From assembly GCA_003260075.1 (NCBI GenBank), contig QLIY01000302.1, forward strand, positions 62,001 to 126,000: a stretch of 64,000 nucleotides of DNA. Reading direction: 5' to 3'. A program made the translations under genes and the position numbers. Shown here piece after piece: positions 1-12,828 of this stretch. This stretch comes from Phallusia mammillata. Lineage: Eukaryota > Chordata > Ascidiacea > Phlebobranchia > Ascidiidae. The notes beneath the pieces are model-generated. The model was given only the letters and a program-made list of their open reading frames with translations. It was not told where the DNA came from and ran no database searches. Numbering within the stretch: position 1 is the first letter of the stretch; every line of letters starts with the position of its first letter.

Positions 1-218
1 GTCATTATAAGGCAATGTAAAGGTTTTCCGAGCTTAAGGTTTGCAGTGTAAAAATGCTTTGATTATGCTTCCCACCTAAAAATGGTATATTTTCAGTACT
101 GGCTAACACTGTTATATTCCTTCTTTTTTGGCAAGAACAATTTACATGTGATAGATGTTGTTCTAAAATTTAAACTGCAAAAAAAGTTTTTTACATATAT
201 ACTGGGTTTGTTTTATAG

Positions 219-3200
219 CGGCTAGTGTAAGCGGTGGCTCAGAAGCACCACAGTCTCCCAACCAGCAGGGATCATCGGGTAAAAGTGGTGGAGGTGGTGA
301 CAAACCTATTGGAATGATTCGAATTTACCTGCCCAATGGAAAAACCACTGTGAGTCATATCTGATGTCACTGTTTCCAAATAGTTTGTGCCGTGGCTGAC
401 AGCAATTTGTCATGTTGCATATACCTGCAGTCTTGCACTGGTTTGCCACCCCCTTGTTTTTTATGATGTCAAAATACCACCTGGATTGTAAAACACCTGT
501 AAATAAATTGCATACATCTTTTTCCTTTTTAATCAAACATATTGGTAAAATTCTTAACTGTTTTTACCATTGTAGAAAAAAACAAAACAAAAACATTGTG
601 TATGTATTGCAAAGTAGAAAATAAATGAGGATTTTTTTCTTCTTTGCAGTTTTTTATTAATTGTTAACTGAAGCACTTATTTTTTAACATTTTCTTTATG
701 TCTGTTGTTGAAGGTTGGTGCCATCCCTAACAAGCGTTTATCAGACGTTTTACTCAGATCTTCGAGGTTAAAAAGCTTACGAGACAAATTAGACCAATGC
801 AGTGTGTACAAGTTCGGAACAGAGTAAGTGCCATCTTTGTTCATGTTAATTGGTTGTCACATGTGAGCCTATCGAACCATTAGTCATAAAAAAGTGGAAA
901 TTTGCTCACTTGTTTTTGCAAGTACATTTATTTTCACACATCACTGTTACTTTTATAATTGTTGTTACTTGGAATTAGGAAAAATCGATGTTGAGTTTTA
1001 TTGTGTGATCTGTGAAAGTAATTTAACAAAATACTTCCTTCTTATTTGTGTGGTTTTTATGATATTGCTAGTGTTTTGTAAACAAACGGCTTTTGCTTCA
1101 CTCAAGGGATATCTTTACTGATCTGTTAACCTTTGCTCCTATTTACTTCTTATTTGTGAACAATTTTTATAACAGCTTTCAACATAACCATTGTGTTGCA
1201 GTGAGCAAATTGATTGGAACATTGATTCTGGAGTGCTGGCTGGCGTGGAATTGGAACTTAGAACAGAGAACAAAAGTTTCAATAAATCCACTAGAATTCT
1301 TCAGGCCAGCCACAATTTTGTAAGTAAAATCAAATGCCTTCCAATTTAAGTTCCAATGCGAGAAATAAACCACCAAGACAATATACCTAACAAGTAGAAA
1401 ATGTATTCACAGTTTGTAACATATAGGCCTAACGTTGACTCTGGGTATTTTCATCATAAGAAATTACCCTTGCTTGTTTCGTTGCCGTTGTTAGCAAACA
1501 ATTGGTTTCCCGGAATTATTTTACGCCACCAAATTCAGGGTATCTACGTTACGTAATCCATGTTTATTTGCTGGTGTTTGTATGACATTCACTACGTTTC
1601 GATTACAAGGGCCCAAATTCCTCGAATTCCTGGTAACGGCACTTAATACTTCTGCCTGTAGTTAAAGATCTTGGTTACCGCTTTGTACTGAAGCCAAGCT
1701 TATAATACATGCTTCTCTGAGCAAGATCAATGTTGTTACGACTTGTTCTTGGTTTGCAGACTAATGAAGTTGATTATAGTATAAAGCTCTTATATAACTT
1801 GCTTCATAAGAATACTATTCTCGCGATATAGCTTTGATAATTAATATATTGAGCACAATCAACGTAAACATAATTTCAATTTGCCTGGTTTCTTAAAAAA
1901 GCGTTATGTGTGACACGTTTATGAAACTTGGTTGAAGGAAACAGTTAGGTGATGTTGGTTATTTATATCGTCAGGTGAGGAAGACTTTCTTTGCACTGAC
2001 GTATTGCGACCGATGCCGGAAGATTCTCTTCCAAGGAGTCACGTGCAAAATGTGCGGATTTAAACTTCACCAGCGGTGTATTAGTGATGTTCCAGACTTC
2101 TGCATCACTCGAGGACAGATGATGAAACTCGAGTAAGTTAATAGAAGACTTCTATTTAAAAAATAAAGCATGTATAGACCATTTAACCCGCGGTGGCAAA
2201 AAACAAAGCCCCGTTCTTTCGGCGCTTCTGGTTAAAGATGTACAATAAGATATGTGTAACCTTGGTTCGTTTACTAAACTGATATTTTTTATTTGTCGAA
2301 AAACCATTAAGTGAACTACACTTACAGAAAGTGCAGTATTTAATTTAAGACTGCAAGGGTACTGCAAAAACACGACTTGTCCAACTTGTATCTTTGCTGT
2401 GCACTTGGCAGTTGGCACCCATTGTCACTCATGAAATTTTACTCGGAGATGCCGCAATTGACGGTGGCGTGCCTACGCTTTCTTGTCCTGCGTTCGACCT
2501 CAATCTCAATTCGGTTAACCCCATCATGCCCGTGCATCCCTGCGATTACCCACCCTAATGCACCCGAAAATGTTTACACCCACATAAACAGCTTGCAGTG
2601 GTTTGCACGGGCGATCCTAAGTCGCAACTAAGGCTCATTTGGGCGATTTAAGCCGGCGCGTCGTACACAAATAGCCCACATGCTAAATATTGCATGACAC
2701 CGGTACCTCATGGTGCATGTGATGTTTGTTTGTTCAGCGTTTTAACACATCGCAAAGAGCCGCTAGCTGTACGATGGACCGGTTAATCCCCCCTACAGGG
2801 CGAACACATTGTACCATTTTTCCAATGGCCGAGATTCGAACTCTGTAATAAACGTCGCTATTTGTAATTGCGCCGGCACGGTTTTGTGAAGGAAAGAAAA
2901 ACATAGACACAGGCGTCCAAAGTCAACTCTTTGTGTGATGCAATTTGGCTACAGTGTTTACCAGTTGCCGTTGGATTTCAGATTTGGAGTATTTGTCGCC
3001 GCTTTTCATACTCTCTTTCACATTAAATTAAACTCCAGTAAAACAAAACATTTCTTGGTTTTGCAGGGAAAAAATCCGACCACAAACACCATCACCTGAT
3101 TCTCCTAACACTCCCACAGAAATGAACAACTGGAATCAGTTTGGTGGGGTGAGTGCCTTGTCTTGTATCCCCCTTTGTTTCTAATACATAACCAGCTGTG

Positions 3201-6200
3201 TTTTGCGTCCAGCGTTATGTTGCAGCTAACACACAAATCCTCCTTCGTCTTGGCTGCAAAAGTTGTTAACCCTTGAATTTACGCAAAAAATCAATCAAAG
3301 TGTGACCGACTGTCCTAATTTTGCCAACTGTATTTAACCAATGTGTTTTGTTTAGTTTGTTGTACATAAGTTTACAACCTTTTTTGGAATATGATGAAAA
3401 TTTTGGAAGATGTATTTTTAGGTTACCTTCCCGTAAGGGAAAATAACTTGTTGGCACTATTGTTCTAGTTGGCTTAACTGTTTATAGATTGGTATATCTA
3501 TAGATTTATAGATTATGAAGCTATAATGTGTTTTCATAAACGCGTCTTGACATGATAGTGCATACTAGCTGATTGCAAGCTTAGATGACCTTAGGATTTC
3601 CCAACAAACAAACAATTGTAAAAAAAATACGCGACACAATTAACGACTTGCAGTTTCACATTTCTTACTTGGGTCGCCCAAAGACCTGTAAGCTTCTTTT
3701 TATACAAAAGTGGTTCCCAACCTTTGGCACAGCTGCCTCTGGCGACGGTACTGTTCTGTGGTAGCCGAAAACGTCTCGCCAAAATGTTTGAATTATAACT
3801 TAACCAAAATAAAAAAAAGATTTAGACATACAAGGTATCAAAAGTTGATTTTTTCAAATTATTATGACACTGTTCACAGTTGGTGCATCACAAATTTGTA
3901 ACTGAAATTAAATTGACCTGAGAAAAATGTGCCACCGATGCATGGCTGGTCGTTTGCAGCAATCGGCTGGGACTTTCCAGCGGTAGGCAATGAAATGAAG
4001 GTTAGGGACCACTGGTTAACAAACTTATTCGCCACAAAGAAATACCATTTACGAGTCGCAAAACTACATTTTAGTTTTGCGTCTATTTTTCTTTTTGCTC
4101 AAATCTGATGCTTTCATTGCTTCATCGGCACTTTGTTTGTTTGTTTGCGCAACAGGGCGAACAGTTTACCACCTTGCAAAGACCACGGTCGTCGTCGCAG
4201 CCAAGTCTCAGTATTCACAACATTGCTCCTGTTATGCCGGATCAAGGGCCCGTACGTTTATACACGCTTTGCTTTGGGCTTCTCTTGTTTTTTGCATCGT
4301 GATCATGGCTCACACCCCGTCATACTTTTAACAGTTTGGTCTTTTTAACCGCGTCAAAGCGCGCACGTGTTGGCTTATGAAATCTCTAACCCGAAAGGAA
4401 ATAGCTGAAAAAGCGATGGTATATGGTTTATGTTTTTGGGTGAACCAAAGCAAAACCTCCCAATCGATTATGCTTCATACTAAATTATTAACCACGGTTT
4501 TTGTTGCCAGCTGTTTTGGTTTTGCATGCCCAGGATAACAACAATTTATTGATTTGGTAGCCACGTGATTTTTGGTTGTAAACTCATTGCTTGCTGATCT
4601 CTGGGTTTCATTCACATTTCTGATTGCCCGTGCCCGACCTAACTTGCGTTTAAGTTTTTGCAATTTTTGAGTTTAATCCGTTACGAGCTTTAGTTTGCAC
4701 GCACTAAATTGGTTCCATCGCCTTATGAGCATCTTTCCCAACTTAACATTATTATCCATGTTAGTGCTTCGCATCAGTATCTCATAATTTGGCTTTTGTT
4801 CCATGGATATTTTGCCAACTTGTACGAAGTCATTCATCATGCTATTTTTATTTAACCTTTAAATACAATTTCTCTTATTGCAGGATTTTGGAGCATTCCC
4901 TCCTTCACACGGTAAGTTATCCGTTTCAGTGAAGTAGTAATTTGCATGACTTGTCTGTCATACGTCACGCAGTGCACGCGATCCTCTCTTACTCTCCCCA
5001 AACTTCCAGTATTCCTATGCAATGATTTACATAAGGGGGTATAAACGGCAAAAGGGCCTGACCATTACGCAACGCGGTTTTGAATTCACACAGAACCCGA
5101 GCCAGTTCTCAACAGTCCGCCCATGGGCACATCGCGCCGTTGTCATTCGACGACATCAAATCCCAGTGATCATGAGCCTAAACCCCGCTCTTCCAGACGC
5201 CACCGCCCGCCTCACTTAAAAGAACCTAGCCTGGCCGGTGGTATTCTTATGCACGCTGGTTCCCTTGAGCTACTCAACCGAGCAGTTCTAAGTGTTGAGG
5301 CCAAGCGCTCATCGAGGCGTATGGATGATAAACGGAGCCAGCAAGGTTTTTCTTTTCGAGCGAAACTAATTTGCGTAGAAGCCAATTGTTCGCCGGCTTT
5401 TAGTGATTGTTTTCACGTTTATTGCCACGAATAATTTGTTCAGTGGGTGGTAGACTGCTTGGGACCGATCACCCGAGTTAAATTTGCGGTGCTTGTTGTA
5501 ATTTGGAGTGGTTTTAATTTGATAGTTTTGGTCACGTGATTTCTGAACGAAAATCTCCATAAATCTAATTTGCTGTTCAAATGTGTTATTGTGTTGTGAT
5601 TTCAAAATGGTGTGGAAAACAAGGATTTAATCAGTCGGATGTGCTCCTACCGACAAATTGAGATTTCAATGCCGGGCAGATCGAAATTCAATAAATCACC
5701 GTCCTTTAAACATGATTTTAAACAACAAAGTATAAATTTGTCAATTTAAACATTAATTAAAACCAAAATTAAGGGCTTCAGAATTAGTTTACTCAGTAAA
5801 ATAAAACCTAATTTGTCCGACAATAATCGAAAAGTTTGTCAAGATATCAAGCAAAGATGTGAAAACGGTATTTGTTTCAACGCACTGTAGTGGTGTTAGC
5901 GAGTTCAGAAACTTTTTCTGACTCAAAGCACACTGTACGTAGTACAATATTAAACTTATTTTTGAAATTGCTATTAACAAGTTTTAATCACTTACCAGTA
6001 GTTAATCAGCACACGGTTAATAGCAACGAAAAATAATGCAATCGTGCACATGTTGTATATCAACAATTTTCACTTTGAATCATTGTAGGTTACCAAGGCA
6101 ACAACCCGACGTCGGCTGTGGCCAGTTTACCGGCTCCCGTTGTTATTTACCGACCTCAGGTTGCGCATCGAGGGGTAAGTGCACGAAATCGATCTTACAT

Positions 6201-9200
6201 TGACACAAAAAGCAAGTTCGATGTAAAATAGTGTTAGCCAAATAATGCTTGCTAAAATTTTAAACCTTGAAGTTTTTATTAAACCTTACATATGACAATA
6301 TTTGTGTCTCTTAACGAGATATTGCGTCAGGTCAATATTACGCCATCATTACGTATGTTTACAGCATTCGCCCCGTCGGGACTCCAACGAAGATTGGGAG
6401 GTGCCGGACAAGGAGATTGAGTGGGGTGAAAAGATCGGCTCAGGATCCTACGGGATCGTATATAGGTGTCGGTGGCACGGTATCGTCGCCGTCAAAGTGC
6501 TCAACGTTTCCGATCCCACCCCGTCCCAACTGCAAGAGTTTAAAAACGAAGTTGCAGTTTTAAGGTTTGGAATTATTTACCGCTTAACCTGTTTTATCTT
6601 TAAACTTGTCCGTCGATGCAACTATGTATACAGTGAAATAAAATGTCGCCACACTGCATTGTTAGTACGATCAAATTTTAATTGTAAACCCACAAACGGA
6701 AGTTTTTGTGCATATCATAAGCCAGGCTTATTGAAGGCATTGTACTGAATCAAGGCGGTCTCCTAAACATACCCAAGGTATACATGAATGCTCTAGGGCT
6801 GATTCCAGTTGTAAATGAATAAACTGGTTTGAGGGATATGAACGAATGAAACTACATTGTAAATGAAACGAATATTTGTATATTGTATAAATACTGGAGT
6901 CGGTTTTCGTTCTGACTTCGTGTCCTAAGACAGGTGGTCTCCTTTGCATTTCACTTTAATGGTTCTCCTACCCCGGAGGTGGAAAATGCTAGTTTGAAAT
7001 GGCCAAACTGCAAATACATTGTATGTTTATTCATTTGATAAGTTTTAATTGATCTTATATACCTCATTTGCCCTTTAATTTGGGGTTGTCGGAATTACAC
7101 GAGCTTTTAAAACTGTCGGAAAAGTATGAACCTTCAAAAATATACGGGTTATACGAGAGCCAAAACCAGTACTTTTTTGTATTTTAGGAAAACGCGTCAC
7201 GTGAATATTCTCCTCTTCATGGGATATACAATCAAGAACCAACTCTGTATCGTGACACAATGGTGCGACGGTTCAAGTCTCTATCGCCATCTGCATGTGC
7301 TCGATACCAAATTTGATATGCTACAAACTATAGACATCGCTCGACAGGCTGCACAGGGAATGGAGTAAGTGCACGTTCAACGCTGCGCATGTAATAGCTT
7401 CATTTGTTTATCTTTACTTTTATTTTTCAGATACCTTCACGCCAAGAATATCATTCACCGCGATATGAAATCTAACAGTATCCTTTTTTATTTTATTGAT
7501 AGAACCCCCAAAACACCGGTTCCCAAACTGGGTCCGCGGTCCTTTTGGGGTCCGTGAGGCAATTTTGGGGGGACCGCGAAAAAGTTGAAGTAATTCTATA
7601 ATCTTATTTGGCGTCAGTTTGTGCCACTAAATAAGTTTATGTCAAGGTAGGATTGAGAATCGACTGTCTCCATTGCTAAACAATAGCCTTTATTGACTGA
7701 CACAGTGATGTCACAAGCTGTCTTGCCAGTGATGTCACAAGCTGTCTTTGGGTTATTGTTATGCCCTGATTTGCATAACTAGCTAAAATCCTGCAATCGG
7801 CTTTCGTTTTTCTGAAATACACTTTCAGGCTTAAGGACCGCGAGCCCTCGAAATAATGGCAAAGGGACCGTTTTGAAAACATAATAAAAAAGTTTGAGAA
7901 CCACTGCCCCAAAATACGATATCCCGTTTTGTANGTTTTTGTCCTGTTTGTGATGTCATATGCTGTCTTTGGATGATTGTTAATTAGCTAAAGTCCTGCA
8001 ATCAACTTTAGTCTTTATGAAATAGCATTTAATAAGGACCGCGAGCCCTCGAAATAATGGCAAAGGGACCGTTTTGAAAACATAATAAAAAAGTTTGAGA
8101 ACCACTGCCCCAAAATACGATATCCCGTTTTGTACAAGCTTCAGTATCTACAGCTTTTTGATTCCTTGTTTGTCAATACAGGGATAGAATGTGGCTACCA
8201 GCCTACCACCACAATACCATTTCATGTGTACTATAGTCATCTTAAGAAAGCGTTTCTTGAAGTCCCATATTTGCCTTTTCTACCACGGATAAGCTGTAGA
8301 TATAAGCGCAATAATTAATATACCTTATTACTTTGTATAACTTTGTAAAATATGATACATTTTCACGGGTGGCTAAGGAACTTGGGCTTTACGACCAAAC
8401 AAATGAAAGACTACAATGGTTCAATCCGCCCTCTGCTAGAATTTTGTCCGATTAAATTTAGACCACTGGAGGCGTTTGGAGCAAGAAACTTGCTGTCGTG
8501 CGCTCATGATCCAAAACCGCAATATGCAAGATTTTATTTGTGAAAAAAAGAATTAACACATAGTAAACACAGGGGTTTAAATAAAGTTTGTGTTGTATTT
8601 GGTGATTTGCAAAGACGACTGTGTTTGCCCTTAACTGGTCGCTCTCAGACATTTTTCTTCTCGAAGACTACACTGTAAAGATCGGAGACTTCGGTCTGGC
8701 CACCGTCAAATCGCGCTGGTCTGGATCAGAACAAGTTATGCAGCCCACTGGCTCTATCCTTTGGATGGCCCCAGAAGTTCGTATAATACTCCTAAATATA
8801 TACGTTTACACATAATATTGTCTGAAGTTAATTAAATTAAATCATGAATTTAATATTTTTTATATCACTGTTTGCACAAAAAAATATATCACAAATCACA
8901 TTCCTGTTGCAGTTTTTAACAAGTATTTTGATGTGCAACTTTAAACGTTTTGTGCTTGTAAAAACAGCGAAATCCTGCTGGTAACGAGTGTGTTATAATG
9001 CGCAATGATTTGCTCGGTTGTTCGTTCAGGTAATTCGAATGACAGACGGCAACCCCTATACATTCCAATCTGACGTATATGCGTTTGGTGTTGTGATGTT
9101 TGAGCTCACAAGCGGCACTCTTCCCTACAGTCACATCGGAAACAGGGACATGGTCGGTGGATTTATAAACGTGCATTGCAGATCGAGCAAGATCTACAAT

Positions 9201-9762
9201 TGATATGTCTATTGTTATCTGTATTAATAAAATTGTATATTATTGACAAATTGCCCATAACGGCCAAAACGACTTAAAGGTGACATGCTTTTACTGTTGA
9301 AACGTTTCGTCTCATTCCACCATCAGTGATTTTATGTTATATCGTGTAGATTCTCTTTCAAGTTGGCCGTGGATTTCTTCGACCTGAACTCGAGAGCATT
9401 CGGGCGGGCACTCCTCGTGCTTGCAAACGACTTATTGTCGACTGCATCAAGAGAAATAGAGACGAACGGCCATTATTTCCCCAGGTATTGTTTATTTCCT
9501 GACTAGTCCGGTACAAGAAAAGAAGTGTCTAGAAATTTAAAATAATTATTTGTTGAAAAAGTCTTCGTTCTTTCCTCTCTTATAAAAAATCAATTTGTAG
9601 ATCTGGACTTCGTTGGACGACATATACCGAGCACTGCCACGTATCTGTCGCAGCCAATCAGATCCAGGCTGTTTAAACAGGCCTGGTATGTCGGTGGAAG
9701 ATTTCTTTCGAATGCCCAAGACACCACTTACACAAAACTCTTTCACGTTTATCAGTCCTTAA
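219..9762 (+). CDS. Raf: Raf serine/threonine kinase (BRAF-like), N-terminus outside window
   Basis: MAP3K that binds Ras-GTP and phosphorylates MEK in the cytoplasm and at the membrane. Exons: 219-349, 714-823, 1202-1319, 1975-2132, 3067-3148, 4156-4251, 4884-4911, 6089-6174, 6365-6564, 7188-7364, 7431-7477, 8649-8776, 9030-9152, 9350-9484, 9601-9762. All phases agree and give 592 residues. Domains in order: Ras-binding domain starting at [11 protein letters not shown] (exons 1-3); C1 zinc finger (exon 4); Ser-rich linker with RSSSQPS, a likely 14-3-3 site; kinase from about residue 288. Visible kinase features: GSGSYG loop, VAVK lysine, HRDMKSN (vertebrate Raf has HRDLKSN), DFG followed by [10 protein letters not shown] with the V600-equivalent valine, and APE. 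The N-region RRDSNEDWE is acidic as in BRAF (RDSSDDWE), not Tyr-bearing as in CRAF. The C-terminal 14-3-3 site is RSQSDP. Exon 1 starts in phase 2, so the gene begins left of the window. Confidence 0.96.
3709..4014. mobile_element. hAT-like MITE in a Raf intron
   Basis: A left end reading AGTGGTTCCCAACCTTTGG and a right end reading GGTTAGGGACCACTG are near inverted complements, as in hAT-type MITEs (terminal CAGTGGTTCCCAACC). The element is non-coding, about 306 bp. I do not see a convincing 8-bp target duplication, so the exact borders are uncertain. Confidence 0.5.
7514..7906. mobile_element. hAT-type MITE with perfect 8-bp TSD
   Basis: The left end CACCGGTTCCCAAACT pairs with the right end AGTTTGAGAACCACTG as a terminal inverted repeat. 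The element is flanked by identical 8-bp copies of CCCCAAAA (7506-7513 and 7907-7914). An 8-bp duplication is the hAT signature. It is 393 bp with no coding capacity, inside the Raf intron between the HRD exon and the DFG exon. Its right half is repeated just downstream (see 8034-8134). Confidence 0.85.
7832..8134. repeat. Direct duplication across a single N
   Basis: The right end of the MITE plus its unique flank (7832-7933) recurs almost base for base at 8034-8134, with an ambiguous base N at 7934 between the copies. The sequence before each copy (about 7730-7831 and 7943-8033) is also related but more diverged. This resembles two allelic reads joined end to end more than a genomic tandem duplication. 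It is intronic in Raf, so no exon is affected. Confidence 0.7.
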
Positions 9763-12700
9763 CCCTCGCGCAACACAATGCCAGCGACCTTCTTCACCAC
9801 AGAGCCACGGGTTATAGGCTCTAAAGCACTCCGCAGTGGCTTTAATGGGAAAGGAGCCCGGCTTAACTGTTAGTGACGTAATCCATTCTCGCGTGCAACG
9901 TAATTCCAGTAGTATTTATTCGAATAATAAGCCAGTCTGTTTGTAATTTTGCTGGACGCGACACGCCCAAAACACATCTACATTTATAATCAAGCTCTTA
10001 GATGAAATTATCAGTTTTTCGACATTGAACTTTACGTGTATTTACGTGTCCCTTGTCTGGTGGTCAGAAAAGTACGTTACTCCTGTCCATGACACAGCAC
10101 TTCAAATTCTGCAGCAGCACGCGGCTTATATTGCTTATAACTGCGCTGCTGCAATCTTTGCGTTGCCTGAAAAAAAATTAATATGGAGCATAGTCTAGTT
10201 CAGCACAGTGCACGTCGACTTTGAATGTTCAGCGTGTTTTATCACTGAAACCACAATAGGTCGTTTACCATAGCTGGACCGTGTCATCTTATTAACAAAC
10301 TGATACAGGCAATGTACACATACAAGCCTTCATTTGGACACACGTCATAAAAACAAGTCACTTTTTAAAGGCGAAAGTTCAAAACGAATTTCTCCACTAT
10401 TTCCTAATAACGAATGACAGGCGGCAGATCGTCCTATACATAAGTGCTAATGTACAAAATGAGTGCATCATGTGAAACTGCACTTGTAGACGGTGCCGTA
10501 AAAGTATTCTGACGAGTAAGACGCAACGCTTATGCTTTTATGATTCAGCTATAGACATTTAGCATACTTACCGTTTGACCTGCAGCGCAGGTTGCTTCCG
10601 TTTATCAACCGCATTTGTGTACTGTTTAGGCAAATGCTTCTGATGCAAGAATTTTAGCGTGGAAACAGTTATCAAGTGTTTATTCGGGATCGCGGTGAAA
10701 CATTGCGCTTTTGCAATGCGGGTACTGATATTGATATTATACGTTTTTAATCGAAAAAATCGAAGCGCTCCTCCGTTCTATTCTTCTCCACGACAAATCA
10801 GTTACGTTCGTGTTGTGATTTTCCCTTTGCTGTCTTGTAATTGCCCGCAATACAAATACGCGATAGACCGTAGACTTGTTTTTTGGGAAAGTTGAAGTTA
10901 CAGCCAGAATTGACTTAGGTTTTGATTGATTAAATCAGCTTTAGATGTCCTGATGTCATGAATACAAGCAGGGGTGCGATTCAAATTTTTGTTCAGCCGG
11001 TTCTATCACGAAAGTCGTATTTTTCAGCCGGGTCTGTTACAAAAAGTCATATTTCCATTGACAATAACCAGTAATACTAACCGGTTCGCTGATCTCATAA
11101 AATTTCGTGAGACGGTTCCATAGAACCTGTGCGAACCGGCTGAATCCCAGCACTGGATACAAGGATCTTCGGAAAATTAATAGAAAAAATAAAAACTCAA
11201 CGCAAGTTTAAGCAGTTAAACAAAATCTGATTGTGGAAAACTTTTACAATTGATTGCGAACCATTCAGCCGATTAGCAAAAATTGTACTAATATCAGGCG
11301 AAAGTGGCCATTGTCCGCGACGACAATACACGGCCAAGTGGCGCTAGTAAGCAGAACATTCGTGTATACTTACCGCTCGGAAAAACAACAACTTGAGTTT
11401 GTGTTTCTGATCCGTGCCTCAATGCTTACAAAAATCGAACATATCGTTGTGTTATCAATTGAAAGTGTGCCTCTGTTTTCGCACAAATTAACCTAGTCTA
11501 AGGTTTGAGGGTGATGAAATATTTGTATCGTTGCTCAGTAAATAGGTACGAGAAAAAGTCATTTATGTTGACCTGTCCATAAATCAGTCACTGAGTTTAC
11601 TTTTTCATCGTACAATGTTACCATACAAACCACACCTGTTTACATTTGTGAAACCAAAACAAGCCCAAAGTAGTTGGTATCTAATGTTTAAGCGATGTAC
11701 GACAATTTGACAGGCAGATAGTACTGCCCTAACTGATCTGTAACGAACAATATTTTTATGCATCAATCCATAATGTTGTTGGCTGCAAAATTTTTATTGG
11801 TGTTAAATAAACCTTGTTCGTGTGAGCAAGCAATTTGTGCTTACTAAAAGATCTTTTGTAGTCAGGTTGCCAATTAATTGATTTACACGTGAAATTGTTT
11901 CTGTTGTGCTGCTTATCGATTGTCTACTTGCGGTAATTACGCGTTTTTTTGTTTCACCAACCTTGTGCATGAAGTTGAATCTCCGCGACGCGCTATCTAA
12001 AGCGGAATGCCACGAAAAGACCATCCAACAATTAATTACCGACTTTGTGGCGAGGAGTGATGCAGAAGCTTAAGAGAAAGGCGAAACGTAAGAAAAACGA
12101 TCACAGTAAAATTTAATAGGTAAACAGAGTAGAGTCGTGTTATAGGGGACAAAAAGATCTGTGTTACCTTTCAGGCACCAGGTTAAAAGAGTTGTGTTAA
12201 GCACCAGAGGAGCCAACCGCTAGCAGGGTAAACGCTTATTACGTTAACGAGCAGGTAATATGCGCTAGGTTCAGTAATGGCTGGCTCAAATTTAGGCGTG
12301 TTTTAGTAGTTGTATCCCTGAGGCTAAACGCAGCGTCGTTAAGTATCCACATTTACAAAGGAAGTCCACGCCTAACTCATGTTACGTTATATGAAGGCAG
12401 CTTGATATTAAAATGCTGAGAGGAGTATGTAGTATACATGTTGAAAGCTACAACAGTACAATCCAAACCAGTATAGATCAGCTATAGAGTAATCTGCCTG
12501 AGGACATACTGACCGTTATTTAGCGGGTATATGAAATCCCTGACATCGATAAAATCTTTTTCAGCCAGTGGACCTCGATGTGCGATATCTATTAATCTTA
12601 TCTATGCTTGTTAATAACAGCATACCTCACTAATTGTTTTGGTGTCACTTTCAAACTCGCCTTGCGAGATTTAAGTGGAGGAATTACACTAACTTTGCAC

Positions 12701-12828
12701 CAGGAATGCTAATTTCAAGAGCAAGTGGCTTGCCCGCCCACAGCCTACCTCCGTTTTTGACTAACCTTCAAGAAAGAAAAAAGAAAAAGATAGAAGCTCG
12801 AAACCGCCGGCCGGCTTTGTTTCACGGA
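9763..12828. other. Intergenic: Raf 3' region to mosaic gene start
   Basis: The first part should be Raf 3' UTR. I see no clear AATAAA close to the stop. A MITE lies at 10969-11155. Open frames here lack family resemblance and splice partners. No TATA box or other core promoter is convincing upstream of 12829, so the transcription start of the mosaic gene is not placed. Confidence 0.5.
10969..11155. mobile_element. hAT-type MITE, family with GGGATTCA-type ends
   Basis: The left end CAGGGGTGCGATTCAAA and right end TGAATCCCAGCACTG form inverted termini. Flanking octamers AATACAAG (10961-10968) and GATACAAG (11156-11163) match at 7 of 8 positions, fitting an aged hAT target duplication. Internal sequence is shared with the copy at 41550-41683, including the stretch GGTTTGCTGATCTCATAAAA in that copy (GGTTCGCTGATCTCATAAAA here). 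Confidence 0.8.

Noticed and set aside
5123-5434. 103-residue Arg-rich plus-strand frame in a Raf intron
   Set aside because: No acceptor/donor phase joins it to Raf exons and no Raf family has such a segment.
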